Shown piece by piece: positions 44,000 to 52,697 of a DNA stretch of 64,000 nucleotides. A program made the translations under genes and the position numbers. Every line of letters begins with the position of its first letter. Within the stretch, counting starts at the first letter, position 1. The notes beneath the pieces were generated by a model. The model searched no databases, had not been told where the DNA came from, and saw nothing but the letters and a program-made list of their open reading frames with translations. Location of the stretch: NCBI RefSeq assembly GCF_022538055.1, contig NZ_JAKZAM010000012.1, positions 1 through 64,000 on the forward strand, given 5' to 3'. The stretch comes from Cognataquiflexum nitidum (lineage in GTDB: Bacteria > Bacteroidota > Bacteroidia > Cytophagales > Cyclobacteriaceae).

Positions 44000-44349
44000 C
44001 AAGCAAATAAATTGAGGGAAACTGCCGCTATGAAAAGACAAAGAAGCAAAAGGAACAATGAGGGCATGCGTTTTTGCCAAGGATTATTCACTTTGAAGTG
44101 AAAATACTGTGCACTCACCATCAGAAAAGCCATCATTAGCGCAGGAATAAGGACCAAAGATGGATACCAAATACCTGCGACTAGTAGGGTTGCCAATGCT
44201 ATTTTAGCAGAACCCACTGCCGAACGCATCAAAGTATTCAACCCATATTCCTTGAATTCCTTTTCGATGTTCTCGAAACGGAATACCCAAACGATTACTA
44301 TGGAAATTGCAACTATAAGCTGCGCTGCTATTGATAAATTTGTCATCAT
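43999..44349 (-). CDS. DoxX-like membrane protein
   Basis: 116 residues with four predicted helices (LSIAAQLIVAISIVIVWVF, KIALATLLVAGIWYP, LVLIPALMMAFLMVSAQYF, LFLLLLCLFIAAVSLNLF) and the DoxX_2-type pattern KIALATLLVAGIW-x-P. It overlaps by one base with the next DoxX-like gene, so the two are translationally coupled and probably form a heteromeric membrane unit, followed by the HigA-like regulator. Confidence 0.75.
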   Translation of the reverse strand: MMTNLSIAAQLIVAISIVIVWVFRFENIEKEFKEYGLNTLMRSAVGSAKIALATLLVAGIWYPSLVLIPALMMAFLMVSAQYFHFKVNNPWQKRMPSLFLLLLCLFIAAVSLNLFA

Positions 44350-44518
44350 CCTATTTTTAATTTCTTTGGTTAATTCTATCCCAGTTTTGAGCTGCTTCTC
44401 TTAAAGATAACCTTTTTACCTATTTAAATTCAGGTATGAATTTTCATTCGTTTGAGAGTTCCACCCAAACAGTGGCATTAAGAAAATAAGAGAAAGACAA
44501 TTCCTACCTACTTTCGGG

Positions 44519-45838
44519 CTACTTTAACCATTCAGGTTTTGTTGTATTCACTTCCGCCCTTAGCTGATTGAGTAGGTTGTACAGACCAAAGTAGGTTCTA
44601 TTGATATAAAGTCCGTGACGGGAACCTCGGGCCTGACGGGATTTTCGGAACATTTTGTCATTGGAAATTCTTTCTCCCAACAGGAAGATTTCATTGAAGA
44701 AATCATCGTCCGCGAAGTCAAACTTTTCTACATGAAACGGTTTCCCCAAGAGTGAAATCATTTCCGTAAATATTGCTTTGAAGAAGGACTTTTCAGTTTC
44801 TGTGTCTTTATCCGAAATAAATTCTAAATCATAGAAGATCTGGTCCAAATCTTTCTGATTGATCAACAGTTCTTTTTTGATCAAAGCGAAATAGCCTTGG
44901 TAAAAATCTTCTGGGATCACCTTCACACAGCCAAAATCAATGATGCCGAGTTGGTCACCTTCTTGGATGATAAAATTTCCCGGATGTGGATCCGCATGTA
45001 CTTGCTTCAGGTTATGGACTTGGTGGTGATAGAAATCCCATAATGCCTGACCAATTTGATTTTTGGATTCTTGGGAAGGATTGGTGTCCATCCACTCTTT
45101 TATATGTTTTCCCGAGATCCAGTCCATGGTGATGATCCGCTCTGCACTCAGTTCATCGTAATAAATCGGGAACTTGAGATTTGGAATGTGTCCACATGCC
45201 TCGGATATCTCTCTGGACCGCTTTACTTCCAGTAAATAGTCTGTCTCTTCAATCAAACGCTCCTCAACCTCGCCCATATAGTGATCAAGCTCTATTTCAT
45301 TCATGTTGAGCAGACGCAAGGCGAATGGCCGCACCAATTTCAAGTCAGAGCTTACAGAATCAGCCACTCCCGGATATTGGATTTTGATGGCTAATTTTTT
45401 GCCATTTTTGGTGGCCTGATGGACTTGGCCTATGGATGCGGCATTGACAGCAGATCTAGTAAAAGTATCGAACATCTGATCCGGCGATTTTCCAAAACTC
45501 TTCTGAAAAGTTTTTACAACCAAAGGAAAAGACAACGGTGGTGCAGAATATTGTGCCATGGTGAATTTGTCCTGATAAGCCCTTGGGAGAAGGTTTTTAT
45601 CCATGGACATCATCTGTGCTATTTTCAAAGCAGAGCCCTTCATCTGACTCAGAGAATTGTAAATGTCAGTCGCATTGTTGGTATGAAGTTCCTCCTTGGT
45701 CATCGAAGGGTTGACGACCTTTTTGGCGTAATGCTTCATGTAATTGCCGCCGACTTTGGCACCTGTACTGATAAACTTCGCCGCACGCTGTACTTTGGAT
45801 GTTGGGATACTCTGTTGCTCCTTCACTTTGCTTTCCAT
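44519..45838 (-). CDS. ABC1/UbiB-family atypical kinase
   Basis: 439 residues. Family motifs are intact: KGSALKIAQMM (KxGQ-type N-terminal region), AASIGQVHQA (the Ala-rich replacement of the P-loop), LAIKIQYPGV (lysine), EETDYLLEV, VHADPHPGNF and IDFGCVK (catalytic and Mg-binding loop). UbiB-type proteins support isoprenoid quinone or lipid metabolism; Bacteroidota use menaquinone, so the role here is unclear. It starts 11 bases after the TetR gene and is probably controlled by it. Two decayed fragments of a related gene lie at 36524 and 43074. Confidence 0.92.
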   Translation of the reverse strand: MESKVKEQQSIPTSKVQRAAKFISTGAKVGGNYMKHYAKKVVNPSMTKEELHTNNATDIYNSLSQMKGSALKIAQMMSMDKNLLPRAYQDKFTMAQYSAPPLSFPLVVKTFQKSFGKSPDQMFDTFTRSAVNAASIGQVHQATKNGKKLAIKIQYPGVADSVSSDLKLVRPFALRLLNMNEIELDHYMGEVEERLIEETDYLLEVKRSREISEACGHIPNLKFPIYYDELSAERIITMDWISGKHIKEWMDTNPSQESKNQIGQALWDFYHHQVHNLKQVHADPHPGNFIIQEGDQLGIIDFGCVKVIPEDFYQGYFALIKKELLINQKDLDQIFYDLEFISDKDTETEKSFFKAIFTEMISLLGKPFHVEKFDFADDDFFNEIFLLGERISNDKMFRKSRQARGSRHGLYINRTYFGLYNLLNQLRAEVNTTKPEWLK

Positions 45839-45849
45839 GGTGTTACTGA

Positions 45850-46515
45850 TTACTTATTTTGGTACAAAAACTTGGCAAAATCGATGAAGGAATCAATGGC
45901 GCTTTTTCCCATAAGGTCAAAAGCAAGGTTGACGGATTTCTCGATAGCCGCGTCTGTTTTTTCGAATGAAGGAGAACTGTCTTTGATCCAAAACTGGAAC
46001 ACGAACCAAACCTGAAGCCAAAGCGCCTCATCATATCGGTCCGAAATGATCGGTCTGCTTGCGATTTCTTCCGTTTCTTTTCCTTCCAAAATGATCTCAT
46101 TGGCAAAGTCCTTGAACTTGTGCCTGAAAGTTTTGACTTCAACAGGAAGTATATTCTTTATGCCTTTGTTGCCTCCGTACAGGGACAGCAGATAAGACCT
46201 GTTTTTCTTGAGTTCTTCCACCAAAGTGAATAAAAATCCGAGCAGTTTTTCACGGGCGCTGTATTCTTTGAATACTTCCTGAGATTCCAAGTTTCCGATG
46301 GTGTCGTCAAAAAGTTTTGCCCAAACGGCCGATTTGATGGATTCGAATGAAGTGAAGTAGGTATAGAATTCCTCTTCTTTCATCTTCAGTTCCTTGGCAA
46401 ATTTGAATACCGAAGCGGGTTGCTTACCGTGTTCCAATACGTATTCGACGTATCCGGTTATGATTTTTGTCCTTTGATCTACCTTGGTAGTTTTCTTGGC
46501 GGGTGCTTTTTCCAT
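45850..46515 (-). CDS. TetR-family transcriptional regulator
   Basis: 221 residues. The N-terminal HTH region runs from RTKIITGYVEYVLEHGKQPA to KMKEEEFYTYFTSFESIKSA, the usual TetR pattern of three helices ending at a FxSxExxxxA turn. The remaining helices form a ligand-binding domain of the Bacteroidota-type (LLGFLFTLVEELKKNRSYLL). It is followed by the ABC1 kinase gene after 11 bases, so it probably regulates this pair. Ligand unknown. Confidence 0.8.
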   Translation of the reverse strand: MEKAPAKKTTKVDQRTKIITGYVEYVLEHGKQPASVFKFAKELKMKEEEFYTYFTSFESIKSAVWAKLFDDTIGNLESQEVFKEYSAREKLLGFLFTLVEELKKNRSYLLSLYGGNKGIKNILPVEVKTFRHKFKDFANEIILEGKETEEIASRPIISDRYDEALWLQVWFVFQFWIKDSSPSFEKTDAAIEKSVNLAFDLMGKSAIDSFIDFAKFLYQNK

Positions 46516-46706
46516 GATTGGTATTGTTTACTGGAGACATAACCCAGAAAAGCGATATGAAGTTTAGAAAAGCAGCACAAATCCAACAGGATTGTAAAAA
46601 ATTATTTTAGTTTTATGGGGTTGGGTTCAAGAGGAAAGGGGAAAGGGTTTTAAATTAGATGGCTTTCCTTAATTATTTGAGAAAGCAAATTGAAGACAAA
46701 GCGCTC

Positions 46707-47219
46707 ATGAAAATCAGTTTTATAACAATTTTTCTAATTCACAGCTTCTTATCGTTCTCTCAAAATGAAGGATTGGATGCAGTTATTAATTGGAAATTCA
46801 TCGATAAAGTAAAAATCTATGATAATCCGAAAGGCAAATTCATTGAAGCAATCCAAAACGACACTATTTCAGAAAATTTTATATCCCTTAAAATAATTGA
46901 AGTAAAAAAGGATTTTTTCAGAGTGCAAATAGGATTAGAAATGAGTGACGAAAAATTAAATGGTTGGATAAAATCTGGCGATTATGTGGGAGCGTACCAT
47001 AAGAGTGAACGGTTTCCAATGGATTTGTTATTGTATTCTCATCCGAATAAAGAGGAAGAAAATAAAATTCTCCTGAAAAATTGGAATCCAGGATTTATCA
47101 CAATTTTAGATTTTAAAAAGGAGTGGGTTCTTATAGTTGTTAATTACGAAGGAGTAAGAAAAAAAGGTTGGATTCACAAGGACAGCCTTTGCGCAAATAG
47201 CTATTCAACTTGTTCCTGA
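46707..47219 (+). CDS. Secreted SH3-like domain protein
   Basis: 170 residues from the ATG at 46707, which gives a signal peptide ISFITIFLIHSFLSFSQ; the frame upstream of it is not signal-like. The mature part has WKFIDKVKIYDNPKGKFIE and two GWI blocks (LNGWIKSGDYVG, KKGWIHKDSLC), as in bacterial SH3-type domains. Small secreted SH3-like proteins of Bacteroidota have no known fixed role. It stands alone. Confidence 0.55.
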   Translation: MKISFITIFLIHSFLSFSQNEGLDAVINWKFIDKVKIYDNPKGKFIEAIQNDTISENFISLKIIEVKKDFFRVQIGLEMSDEKLNGWIKSGDYVGAYHKSERFPMDLLLYSHPNKEEENKILLKNWNPGFITILDFKKEWVLIVVNYEGVRKKGWIHKDSLCANSYSTCS

Positions 47220-47351
47220 CTAGAAGAATTGGTATCCTTTTTATTCTCTTTCTTTCGATAATAAAAAACAATTTCCTCATCTTTTGACAACGAAACCTGT
47301 TGATTTTCCAAGGACATTGTTGAGAAGGCAGAGATTTCCAAAAAACAAAAA

Positions 47352-47387
47352 AAAGACCTTCTGAATGATCACATTCAAAAGGTCTTT
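47352..47387 (-). terminator. Strong hairpin with minus-strand T-tract
   Basis: AAAGACCTT-c-TGAATG, loop atca, CATTCA-a-AAGGTCTTT: a 15-bp stem with one mismatch. Only on the minus strand is it followed by T-rich sequence, but no minus-strand gene ends here. It may protect against antisense transcription or be a relic. Confidence 0.5.
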
Positions 47388-47424
47388 CGAAAATTAAAAG
47401 CTGAGAGAAATAATTTTAATTAAG

Positions 47425-47456
47425 GTTTCTAAATATGGAAACATTATGTATTTTTG
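47425..47456 (+). promoter_or_regulatory. Promoter of the HigBA pair
   Basis: TATTTTTG at 47449-47456 is a perfect -7 box; a TTTC at 47426-47429, 19 bases upstream, is a near match to TTTG. Transcription would start near 47463, before the ATG at 47477 but after the longer upstream start codons, which supports the shorter toxin. Confidence 0.6.
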
Positions 47457-47476
47457 TAATGTTTAACAAGTATTTA

Positions 47477-47809
47477 ATGAGGTATTTCGAGACAAAATTT
47501 TTAGAAGAAGCAAACGAGTTCATTTCAGGATTGGATCTTAAGGCCATCAAAAAAATCTTCTACAATATTGACCTTGCTGAACAGACCAATGACCCAAAAC
47601 TTTTAAAGAAACTTCAAAATGACATTTGGGAGTTTCGTACAAAATACGCAGGACTTCAAATTAGGCTTCTTGCCTTTTGGGATAAATCAAATAACAAAAA
47701 AACTTTGGTTGTTGCGACCCATGGTTTTATAAAAAAGGTTGACAAAGTGCCAAAAAGCGAAATCGACAGAGCAATTAGATTAAAGGATAATTATTTTCGA
47801 AACAAATAG
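47477..47809 (+). CDS. higB: HigB-type (RelE superfamily) toxin
   Basis: 110 residues from ATG 47477, beginning MRYFETKFLEEANEFI. The Gp49/HigB-like pattern is visible: KKIFYNIDLAEQ, DIWEFRTKYAGLQIRLLAFW, LVVATHGFIKKVDKVP. Such toxins cleave mRNA at the ribosome. The antitoxin gene follows after 13 bases in the normal toxin-first HigBA order. The promoter position argues for this start over the upstream one. Confidence 0.82.
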   Translation: MRYFETKFLEEANEFISGLDLKAIKKIFYNIDLAEQTNDPKLLKKLQNDIWEFRTKYAGLQIRLLAFWDKSNNKKTLVVATHGFIKKVDKVPKSEIDRAIRLKDNYFRNK

Positions 47810-47822
47810 AAAAATTAATCAT

Positions 47823-48149
47823 ATGGCAACCAAACAGATCAAGACATACTCGCTTGCCGAAATGAAGGACAAGTATATCGGTAAAGTAGGAACGGTTGAC
47901 CGTGACGAATACGAATATGAACTTCGTATGGATGTTTTGGGGAAAATGATCAAAGCAGCTAGGCAAGAACGGAATTTAACACAAGAAGAACTTGGGAAGC
48001 TTATTGGCGTGCAAAAAGCCCAAATTTCCAAACTTGAAAGCAGTGCCAACAGTGCTACAATTGATACCATTTTGAAAGTGTTTAAAGCTTTGAAAGCAGA
48101 GATAAACTTTAACGTAAAACTTGAAGATAACTTTGTTAAACTCGCATGA
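47823..48149 (+). CDS. higA: HigA-type XRE-family antitoxin
   Basis: 108 residues. An HTH_3 domain is seen at about residues 40-95: MIKAARQERNLTQEELGKLI, GVQKAQISKLESSANSATID. It would neutralise the toxin encoded just upstream and repress the operon. Neighbouring genes are unrelated, as usual for mobile toxin-antitoxin pairs. It is distinct from the HigA-like orphan at 43225. Confidence 0.85.
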   Translation: MATKQIKTYSLAEMKDKYIGKVGTVDRDEYEYELRMDVLGKMIKAARQERNLTQEELGKLIGVQKAQISKLESSANSATIDTILKVFKALKAEINFNVKLEDNFVKLA

Positions 48150-48226
48150 AAGGATGGTAATCCAATTCGATATGTGCCTTTAGACTTACGACACTTTATA
48201 GATATTAAACAAAAATTCAAAAAAAT

Positions 48227-48453
48227 CCCTTCGACTTCGCTCAGGGAACGGATTAAATAAAAAAACAGTGGGGGGAGAAGGGAAAGGGCTCCGCCCTTTC
48301 CCTTCTCCCCTTCTTCATTAAATCAATATTGGACCCTGAGCGAAGTCGAAGGATAGGTCCCTGAGCGAAGTCGAAGGATAGGTCCCTGAGCGAAGTCGAA
48401 GGATAGATCCCTGAGCGTAGTCGAAGGATAGGTCCCTGAGCGTAGTCGAAGGG
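48227..48453. repeat. CCCTGAGCGAAGTCGAAGG repeat array plus inverted copy
   Basis: Five direct copies of a 25-bp unit start at 48334, 48359, 48384, 48409 and 48434 (core ccctgagcgaagtcgaagg; two copies have gtag for gaag). One inverted copy lies at 48227-48246. Together they bracket the hairpin at 48272-48310. This motif is a familiar interspersed repeat in Bacteroidota intergenic regions. Confidence 0.9.
48272..48310. terminator. 18-bp perfect hairpin between convergent genes
   Basis: GGGGAGAAGGGAAAGGGC and its exact complement GCCCTTTCCCTTCTCCCC with loop TCC, in a convergent region after higA and before hslV. An A-run lies to its left and a T-rich run to its right, so it could stop transcription in both directions. 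Confidence 0.75.
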
Positions 48454-48470
48454 CAAAAATCTAAAAGAAA

Positions 48471-49013
48471 TTATTTCACCACTTTTTCCACCACCAGATT
48501 ATGGTTGGTATAGATACAGACATCAGCAGCGATACCGAGGCTTTCCCTGACCATTTCTTCTGCAGTAAGTTGGGGCGCAAATTTCTTGAGGGCTCTGGCA
48601 GCAGATTGGGCATACATGCTTCCTGAACCGATAGAAGCGATCTCCATATCCGGTTCGATGACATCACCTGTTCCTGAGATAATCAAGATATCCACAGCAT
48701 CCGCTACGATCATCATGGCTTCGAGCTTGCTGAGCATGCGGTCCGTCCTCCATTCTTTGGCGAGTTCGACGGCAGCTCTTTTCATGTTGTTGCCATAGGC
48801 ACCCATCTTTTCCTCAAATTTCTCTAAGAGCGTAAAGGCATCAGCCGTAGAACCTGCAAATCCGGTCACGATTTTTCCGCCTTGTAATTTCCTGATTTTA
48901 TTGACTGTGCTTTTGGCAATGGTATTACCCAAAGTGGCCTGACCATCTGCCCCGATGACTACTTCCCCGTTGTGTTTGATGGCGACTACGGTTGTTGATT
49001 TTATTTTTTCCAT
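48471..49013 (-). CDS. hslV: ATP-dependent protease subunit HslV
   Basis: 180 residues, the proteolytic subunit of HslUV. After processing the mature N-terminus would be the catalytic Thr in STTVVAIKHNGEVVIGADGQ; ATLGNTIAKS and GFAGSTADAFTLLEKFE are conserved family blocks. The usual partner hslU is not in this window. Its 3' end lies 18 bases from a repeat array. Confidence 0.97.
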   Translation of the reverse strand: MEKIKSTTVVAIKHNGEVVIGADGQATLGNTIAKSTVNKIRKLQGGKIVTGFAGSTADAFTLLEKFEEKMGAYGNNMKRAAVELAKEWRTDRMLSKLEAMMIVADAVDILIISGTGDVIEPDMEIASIGSGSMYAQSAARALKKFAPQLTAEEMVRESLGIAADVCIYTNHNLVVEKVVK

Positions 49014-49134
49014 TATAAATTAGACAAGAGATATGAGACGTGAGACATGAGATTGAAGAGCGAAGGTGGCATCCCGACAACTTTTAAACCTTTTAACTTT
49101 TAAAACCTTCTAACCTCAACAACCATACAAAAGC

Positions 49135-49162
49135 AAAAAGTCCTGATAAAACAGGACTTTTT
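49135..49162 (-). terminator. Terminator of the E2 gene
   Basis: AAAAAGTCCTG / CAGGACTTTTT, 11-bp stem with a 6-base loop, 21 bases after the minus-strand stop at 49183; T-tract on the minus strand is formed by the A-run. Confidence 0.9.
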
Positions 49163-49182
49163 GACAGTATTTATTTTTTCTG

Positions 49183-50895
49183 TTAGATCAACATCCTGAC
49201 GGGATCTTCGAGCAATCCTTTCAAGGTAAGCAGGAAGGCAGAACCGACAGCTCCGTCCACTACCCTATGGTCACAGGAAAGCGTCACTTTCATGATATTT
49301 CCGATCTGCATTTGACCGTTTTTCACGATCACAGTTTCTTTGATACCTCCGACTGCAAGGATACAGGCATCAGGTGGATTGATGATTGCTGTGAACTCAT
49401 CGATTCCGAACATACCCAAGTTGGAAATGGTAAATGTGTTTCCTTCCCAATCTTTCGGTTGGAGTTCTTTGTTTTTGGCTTTCCCTCCCAATGTCTTGGC
49501 TTCTGTCGAGATCTGCGACAAAGACTTACTATCCGCAAACCTGATCACAGGAACCAAAAGTCCTTCTTCCACGGCCACAGCCATACCGATATGGATATGG
49601 TCGTTGTACCTTATTTTATCTCCAAGCCAAGAAGAATTTACTTTTGGATGTTGCTTCAATGCCATTGCTGAAGCCTTGATGACAAAATCATTGAAGGAAA
49701 TTTTGACGGGTGAAACTTCGTTCATACTCTGTCTTGAGGCGATGGCCTTGTCCATGTTGATTTCCATGGTAAGGTAAAAATGCGGTGCACCAAACTTGCT
49801 TTCCGCCAACCTCTTGGCAATGACTTTCCTCATCTGGGAAACCTTCTCTTCCCTGAAAGATTCCTGACCCAATGCAGGGCCTGATGCTGCGGTGCTTTGA
49901 GAAGAGGTTGCAGTTGTAGCAACAGGTTTTACAGATGAAGGATCGAAGGATTCCACGTCTCTTTTGATGATTCTTCCACCTTCTCCACTTCCTTTCACCA
50001 AAGCGATGTCAATTCCTTTGTCAGATGCCATTTTTTTGGCCAATGGAGAGACGATAACCCTTCCATTTTCTGAAGAAGAACCTGAAACTGCCGGTGCGGC
50101 GGATTCAGCGGGTTTAGAGTCCGAAGGTTTTGATTCAGTAGATTTCGCTTCTGAAACAGCAGGTTTATCTTCTTTTATCTCTTCAGAAGCGGCGGTCTCA
50201 GTACCTCCTGATTTCGATTTGTGTGCTTTGAGCAATGTCTGGTAGTCAGCACCCTTTTCGCCGACGATGGCGATCACACCATCCACTTCAACCGAATTTC
50301 CTGCTTCTACGCCAATGTAAAGTAAAACTCCATCATCATAAGACTCGAGTTCCATGGTAGCTTTGTCTGTCTCCACTTCCCCAATGATATCACCGGACTT
50401 GATGGTATCACCTACCTTCTTTAGCCAGGTTGCAATCGTGCCCTCGGTCATGGTATCAGACATCTTAGGCATGGTCAATACAGTCGCATTGATACCTGAG
50501 ACATCGATGGATTCCTTTGGAGCCTCTGCTTTTTGAGGTGCAGCTGCAGCTTTTTCTTCCTTGGGAGCTTCGGTTTTTTCTTCTTTTTTATCTTCTGATT
50601 TTGCAGCAGGAGCTCCGCCACCGGAGATATCCTTGAGCAAGGCATCAATGTTTTCACCTTTTTCTCCAATAATGGCAATTACCCCATTAACAGCCACAGC
50701 GTTTTTTTCCTCCACACCGACATACAGCAAAATACCTTCTTCATAAGATTCAAGCTCCATGGTTGCCTTATCGGTTTCCACTTCAGCAAGTATATCTCCG
50801 GGTTTTACTGCATCACCTACTTTTTTCAACCACGCTGCGATCACCCCTTCTTCCATGGTATCGCTCATTTTGGGCATTCGTATTATCTCGGCCAT
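49183..50895 (-). CDS. aceF: Pyruvate dehydrogenase E2 (dihydrolipoamide acetyltransferase), two lipoyl domains
   Basis: 570 residues. Two lipoyl domains are seen, each with ETDKATMELESY (Lys lipoylation site), near residues 1-80 and 140-220, followed by Pro/Ala/Lys-rich linkers. The peripheral-subunit-binding domain carries VSPLAKKMASDKGIDIALVK and GSGEGGRIIKRDV; the acyltransferase core has SCDHRVVDGAVG with the catalytic His. It transfers acetyl groups from E1 to CoA. The other PDH genes are not in the window. A perfect promoter lies upstream. Confidence 0.95.
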   Translation of the reverse strand: MAEIIRMPKMSDTMEEGVIAAWLKKVGDAVKPGDILAEVETDKATMELESYEEGILLYVGVEEKNAVAVNGVIAIIGEKGENIDALLKDISGGGAPAAKSEDKKEEKTEAPKEEKAAAAPQKAEAPKESIDVSGINATVLTMPKMSDTMTEGTIATWLKKVGDTIKSGDIIGEVETDKATMELESYDDGVLLYIGVEAGNSVEVDGVIAIVGEKGADYQTLLKAHKSKSGGTETAASEEIKEDKPAVSEAKSTESKPSDSKPAESAAPAVSGSSSENGRVIVSPLAKKMASDKGIDIALVKGSGEGGRIIKRDVESFDPSSVKPVATTATSSQSTAASGPALGQESFREEKVSQMRKVIAKRLAESKFGAPHFYLTMEINMDKAIASRQSMNEVSPVKISFNDFVIKASAMALKQHPKVNSSWLGDKIRYNDHIHIGMAVAVEEGLLVPVIRFADSKSLSQISTEAKTLGGKAKNKELQPKDWEGNTFTISNLGMFGIDEFTAIINPPDACILAVGGIKETVIVKNGQMQIGNIMKVTLSCDHRVVDGAVGSAFLLTLKGLLEDPVRMLI

Positions 50896-50930
50896 AAGTT
50901 GATTATATCCTAGTCAAATTTTAAGGAGTC

Positions 50931-50962
50931 CAAAAATAGTTCTTAAAATGTCTTAATTCAAA
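50931..50962 (-). promoter_or_regulatory. Perfect Bacteroidota promoter of the E2 gene
   Basis: On the minus strand TTTG (50959-50962), 20-base spacer, TATTTTTG (50931-50938). Exact match to TTTG-N19/20-TAnnTTTG, 35 bases upstream of the start at 50895. Confidence 0.8.
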
Positions 50963-51018
50963 TTTAATAGTAGTATTTTCAGGTTTGATAAGTTCAAAAT
51001 TCATGATTTTGTTTCAAA

Positions 51019-51978
51019 ATGCCTGTTGTTAAAAAAACAGATTACGAGTATCCAAAATGGCTTTTCAATGGTCATTTACAGACCATAATCCCAAGTTTGT
51101 TTAGGGACACACACGCCTTACCTTTTGAAAGAGAAAGGGTTACTACGGCCGACGGGGACTTCTTGGACCTTGATTGGCTAAGGAATTCATCTCAAAAACT
51201 TGTGATCATCAGCCATGGATTAGAAGGCAATAGCCGGCGGCCATACATGACAGGTATGGCCGGACATTTTTTTTCCAATGGCTACGATGTCCTGAATTGG
51301 AATTTTCGCGGATGCAGCGAAGAACTCAACAACAAACCGATATTCTACCATTCAGGAGCCACTTATGACTTGGATTATGTGGTGGGCCATGCTTCGCAAA
51401 ATTATGAATCTGTCTATCTTATAGGATTTAGCCTGGGGGGCAACCTAACTTTGAAATACTTAGGAGAAAAGAGAGACAGAACTCCAAAAATTAAAAAAGC
51501 TGTGGCAATTTCTGTACCGCTCCACCTTGAATCCGCCTGCATTAAAATTTCTACGGGAGAAAACATCATGTATGCTAAGCGTTTTTTGAAAACCCTGAAA
51601 GAAAAAGTGGTCAGGAAGGCCATGAAATTTCCTGATGAAATTCCAACAGGAATCTTGAGGAAGATCAAAACACTACAGGATTTTGATGACCAATACACAG
51701 GCCCTTTACATGGATTCAAAGATGCCCATGATTATTATGAGCAGAATTCCTCCCTATACTTCTTAGAAAATATTCAAATCCCTTCTTTGATCCTGAATGC
51801 CCAGAATGATCCGTTTCTAAGTGACCGGTGCTTTCCCATATCTATAGGAAGAAAATTAGACCATGTATGGATGGATTTTCCAAAATATGGCGGCCATGTT
51901 GGCTTTAGTCCAAGAAAGAAGGCCGATATTTATTGGTCCGAAAAAAGGGCATTTGAATTTATCACATCAGATCAGTAA
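51019..51978 (+). CDS. YheT-like alpha/beta hydrolase
   Basis: 319 residues of the YheT/ABHD1-3 group: WLFNGHLQTIIPS at the start, VIISHGLEGNSRRPYMTG, nucleophile elbow IGFSLGGNLT, acid in NAQNDPFLS and catalytic His in YGGHVGFSP. Such enzymes act on esters or lipids. The start of the next gene is 21 bases downstream, so it may begin an operon with the SRAP and MBL genes. Substrate unknown. Confidence 0.9.
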   Translation: MPVVKKTDYEYPKWLFNGHLQTIIPSLFRDTHALPFERERVTTADGDFLDLDWLRNSSQKLVIISHGLEGNSRRPYMTGMAGHFFSNGYDVLNWNFRGCSEELNNKPIFYHSGATYDLDYVVGHASQNYESVYLIGFSLGGNLTLKYLGEKRDRTPKIKKAVAISVPLHLESACIKISTGENIMYAKRFLKTLKEKVVRKAMKFPDEIPTGILRKIKTLQDFDDQYTGPLHGFKDAHDYYEQNSSLYFLENIQIPSLILNAQNDPFLSDRCFPISIGRKLDHVWMDFPKYGGHVGFSPRKKADIYWSEKRAFEFITSDQ

Positions 51979-51998
51979 TTTTCAGCAAAACCATTACC

Positions 51999-52697
51999 AT
52001 GTGCGGCAGATATTCCCTCAGCAAAAGTAAAATTGAATTGGAAGAAAGATTTCAGGCAGAGATGTTGGCCGATTTCAAACCACGCTACAATGTAGCGCCT
52101 ACCCAGCTTGTACCTGTCATCACCTCCGAAAGCCCCAAAGGATTTTCCTTTTTTTATTGGGGTATCACGCCCGATTTTGCCAAAAACAAACCTGTTTCCC
52201 AGAAATTTATCAATGCCAAAGCAGAAACCGTAAATGAGAAAATCTCTTTCAAATCGTCTTTTGAAAAGAGGAGATGTCTGATCCCTGCAGACGGTTTTTA
52301 TGAATGGAAAAAACTGGGAAAGAAAACCAAAGTCCCGTATCGTTTCACCATGGCCAACAATGAAGCCTTCGCTTTTGCCGGTATTTGGGAAGAATATGAA
52401 AACGAAAAAGGGGAAATCAACCATACCTTTTTGATATTGACAACTGAACCCAACAGGCTTGTGGCTGAGGTTCATGACAGGATGCCCGTCATTCTGAAAA
52501 AAGAAGATGAGAAAAAGTGGCTTGACAAATACAGCACCGAATCAAACCTGATTCAGATGCTGACAACCTACTCAGCCGACGATATGTTGAGCTATACCGT
52601 ATCTCCGCTTGTAAATCAGGTCCACAACGACAGTCCTGGAATAATCCGCAAAACATCCCCTATGGACCAATTTGGGAATTATACTTTATTTGGATAA
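51999..52697 (+). CDS. SRAP (HMCES/YedK) DNA-protein crosslink protein
   Basis: 232 residues beginning MCGRYSLS, in which Cys2 becomes the N-terminal thiol that reacts with abasic sites in DNA. Other family blocks: PRYNVAPTQLVPV, NAKAETV, RCLIPADGFYEW and EVHDRMPVIL (catalytic His). It shields abasic DNA during replication. Its stop codon overlaps the ATG of the MBL hydrolase gene (TAATG), so the two are translationally coupled. Confidence 0.95.
   Translation: MCGRYSLSKSKIELEERFQAEMLADFKPRYNVAPTQLVPVITSESPKGFSFFYWGITPDFAKNKPVSQKFINAKAETVNEKISFKSSFEKRRCLIPADGFYEWKKLGKKTKVPYRFTMANNEAFAFAGIWEEYENEKGEINHTFLILTTEPNRLVAEVHDRMPVILKKEDEKKWLDKYSTESNLIQMLTTYSADDMLSYTVSPLVNQVHNDSPGIIRKTSPMDQFGNYTLFG

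Noticed and set aside
48334..48453. 25-bp direct repeats as a mini-CRISPR
   Set aside because: Units are contiguous without spacers and match a common Bacteroidota dispersed repeat.
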